Source: Sphaerochaetaceae bacterium (GTDB lineage: Bacteria; Spirochaetota; Spirochaetia; Sphaerochaetales; Sphaerochaetaceae). Taken from it: a DNA stretch of 6,087 nucleotides. This document shows positions 5,631-6,087 of this stretch, piece after piece. The stretch lies in contig JAEDOD010000100.1 in assembly GCA_016302165.1 (NCBI GenBank), forward strand, positions 1-6,087, given 5' to 3'. The notes beneath the pieces were generated by a model that was not told the origin of the DNA, made no database searches, and worked only from the letters and a program-made list of their open reading frames with translations. How positions within the stretch are numbered: the first letter of the stretch is position 1; each line of letters opens with the position of its first letter. The position numbers and the translations under genes are program-made.

Positions 5631-5984
5631 TTAGCCTCCTTTATCCAGGATCACATTATTGTGCGACCACGGAATTTGTGCAGACGCCGTCTGCACAAAT
5701 CCCTCGTCCTCGTAGGTTGCTGCAAACTTCACCATATATTTAAAGTTTCTAACAGAATATCCTTTTGCTTCGGGGAAGGATAGCTTAATATCAGCGGCAA
5801 GATTTTCAATGAATTTATTGCCCCAAGACTTATGCCCATTGATGATGCGACCAATGCCGTGATAGAGCAGAATAGGCTCTTTATTGACATTCAACGTTGC
5901 TTAATATTGTGCCTGCCTGATTTCCTGTTTGACCAGCTGAACCAAGTCTAGATATTCATTACAGAGAAGGTCTTGTAATTCCTT
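5631..5984 (-). pseudogene. Broken DUF1016 (YhcG-type PD-(D/E)XK nuclease) N-terminal fragment
   Basis: The minus strand encodes the N-terminal domain of the DUF1016/YhcG family in one frame, interrupted by a TAA at 5901-5903. Before the stop it reads NEYLDLVQLVKQEIRQAQY; after it ATLNVNKEPILLYHGIGRII, then WGNKFIENLAADIK, GYSVRNFKYMVKFA and AQIPWSHNNVILDK. These match family hallmarks as I know them (AQxxA..xVNxELxxLYWxIG, GxSxRNLKYMxxFA, AQIPWGHN). The stop sits where the family usually has an arginine-like residue between QY and A. The frame ends in GG-stop right after ILDK, so the downstream linker and C-terminal nuclease domain are gone; intact members are about 350 residues. No ATG, GTG or TTG precedes NEYL in frame before a stop at 6003-6005, so the start is also lost. 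A TTG at 5892-5894 could only give an 87-residue stub. Family members often sit beside restriction-modification genes. Confidence 0.8.
5674..5700. repeat. Perfect 27-bp palindrome inside the DUF1016 remnant
   Basis: The arms ATTTGTGCAGACG and CGTCTGCACAAAT are exact reverse complements around a single C. Allowing one mismatch, two more flanking pairs (GG at 5671-5672 with CC at 5702-5703) extend it. It lies in the codons for FVQTASAQI of the DUF1016 fragment. There is no T-run next to it, so it does not look like a terminator; a dimeric protein binding site or a cruciform-prone site is possible. Confidence 0.85.
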
Positions 5985-6087
5985 ATGGTGTAGAGAAAAA
6001 AGTCAGAACCTGATTGTATCAAATTCTGGCTCAAAGGATAACAGAAATTGAGCCTAAGAATACTGCCATACTCTTTCAGAGAAAACA
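5985..6087. other. Flank upstream of the DUF1016 remnant; no gene seen
   Basis: Both strands lack a convincing reading frame. The only structure noted is a 7-bp inverted repeat, GGCTCAA (6028-6034) with TTGAGCC (6048-6054), around a 13-base loop and without a T-run. It would lie upstream of the DUF1016 coding remains and could be part of an old promoter or operator region. Confidence 0.4.

Noticed and set aside
5892..5894. TTG as a genuine start of an 87-residue DUF1016-like protein
   Set aside because: Family-typical residues continue upstream across the TAA at 5901-5903 in the same frame, and there is no ribosome binding site at proper distance, so this is a pseudogene fragment.

Overview
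The window is bacterial accessory DNA of moderate-to-low GC with strong Shine-Dalgarno sites and short intergenic gaps. The host cannot be fixed from the sequence. The flanking families (a DUF4143-type AAA ATPase and a DUF1016/YhcG-type nuclease remnant) are common in anaerobic host-associated bacteria such as spirochaetes, Bacillota and Bacteroidota. My preference for a spirochaete or Bacillota-like host is only an impression.

Layout. The left edge (1-92, minus) holds the first 30 codons of a DUF4143-type ATPase. Its upstream region carries a 14-bp palindrome over the ribosome binding site and three copies of a 14-15 bp motif (TTATATGGGGATTTG on the minus strand) spaced exactly 33 bp apart. 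A roughly 350-bp stretch with one doubtful 47-codon ORF follows. The centre is a compact four-gene cassette. A 517-residue XPB/SSL2-like superfamily 2 helicase (555-2108, minus) diverges from a three-gene operon on the plus strand: an unrecognised 262-residue protein with a predicted coiled coil (2196-2984), a P-loop ATPase whose Walker B motif ends in Asp-Asn (2999-4219), and a second P-loop ATPase with a canonical Asp-Glu Walker B (4216-5421). The two ATPases share a GYSG motif just before Walker B and resemble the BREX-associated BrxD/DUF2791 ATPase group. A stem-loop at 5475-5502 closes the operon and reads as a bidirectional terminator. The right flank is the minus-strand wreck of a DUF1016 gene, with an in-frame stop, a lost C-terminal nuclease domain and an internal perfect 27-bp palindrome.

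How it may work together. A DNA translocase, two paired BrxD-like ATPases and a small coiled-coil partner, expressed from overlapping divergent promoters and flanked by broken defence-type genes, look like a self-contained ATP-driven DNA-processing or anti-phage module. No nuclease, methyltransferase, phosphatase (PglZ) or protease is visible, so it is not a complete BREX, DISARM or restriction system within this window. The defence role is inference from gene families and context.
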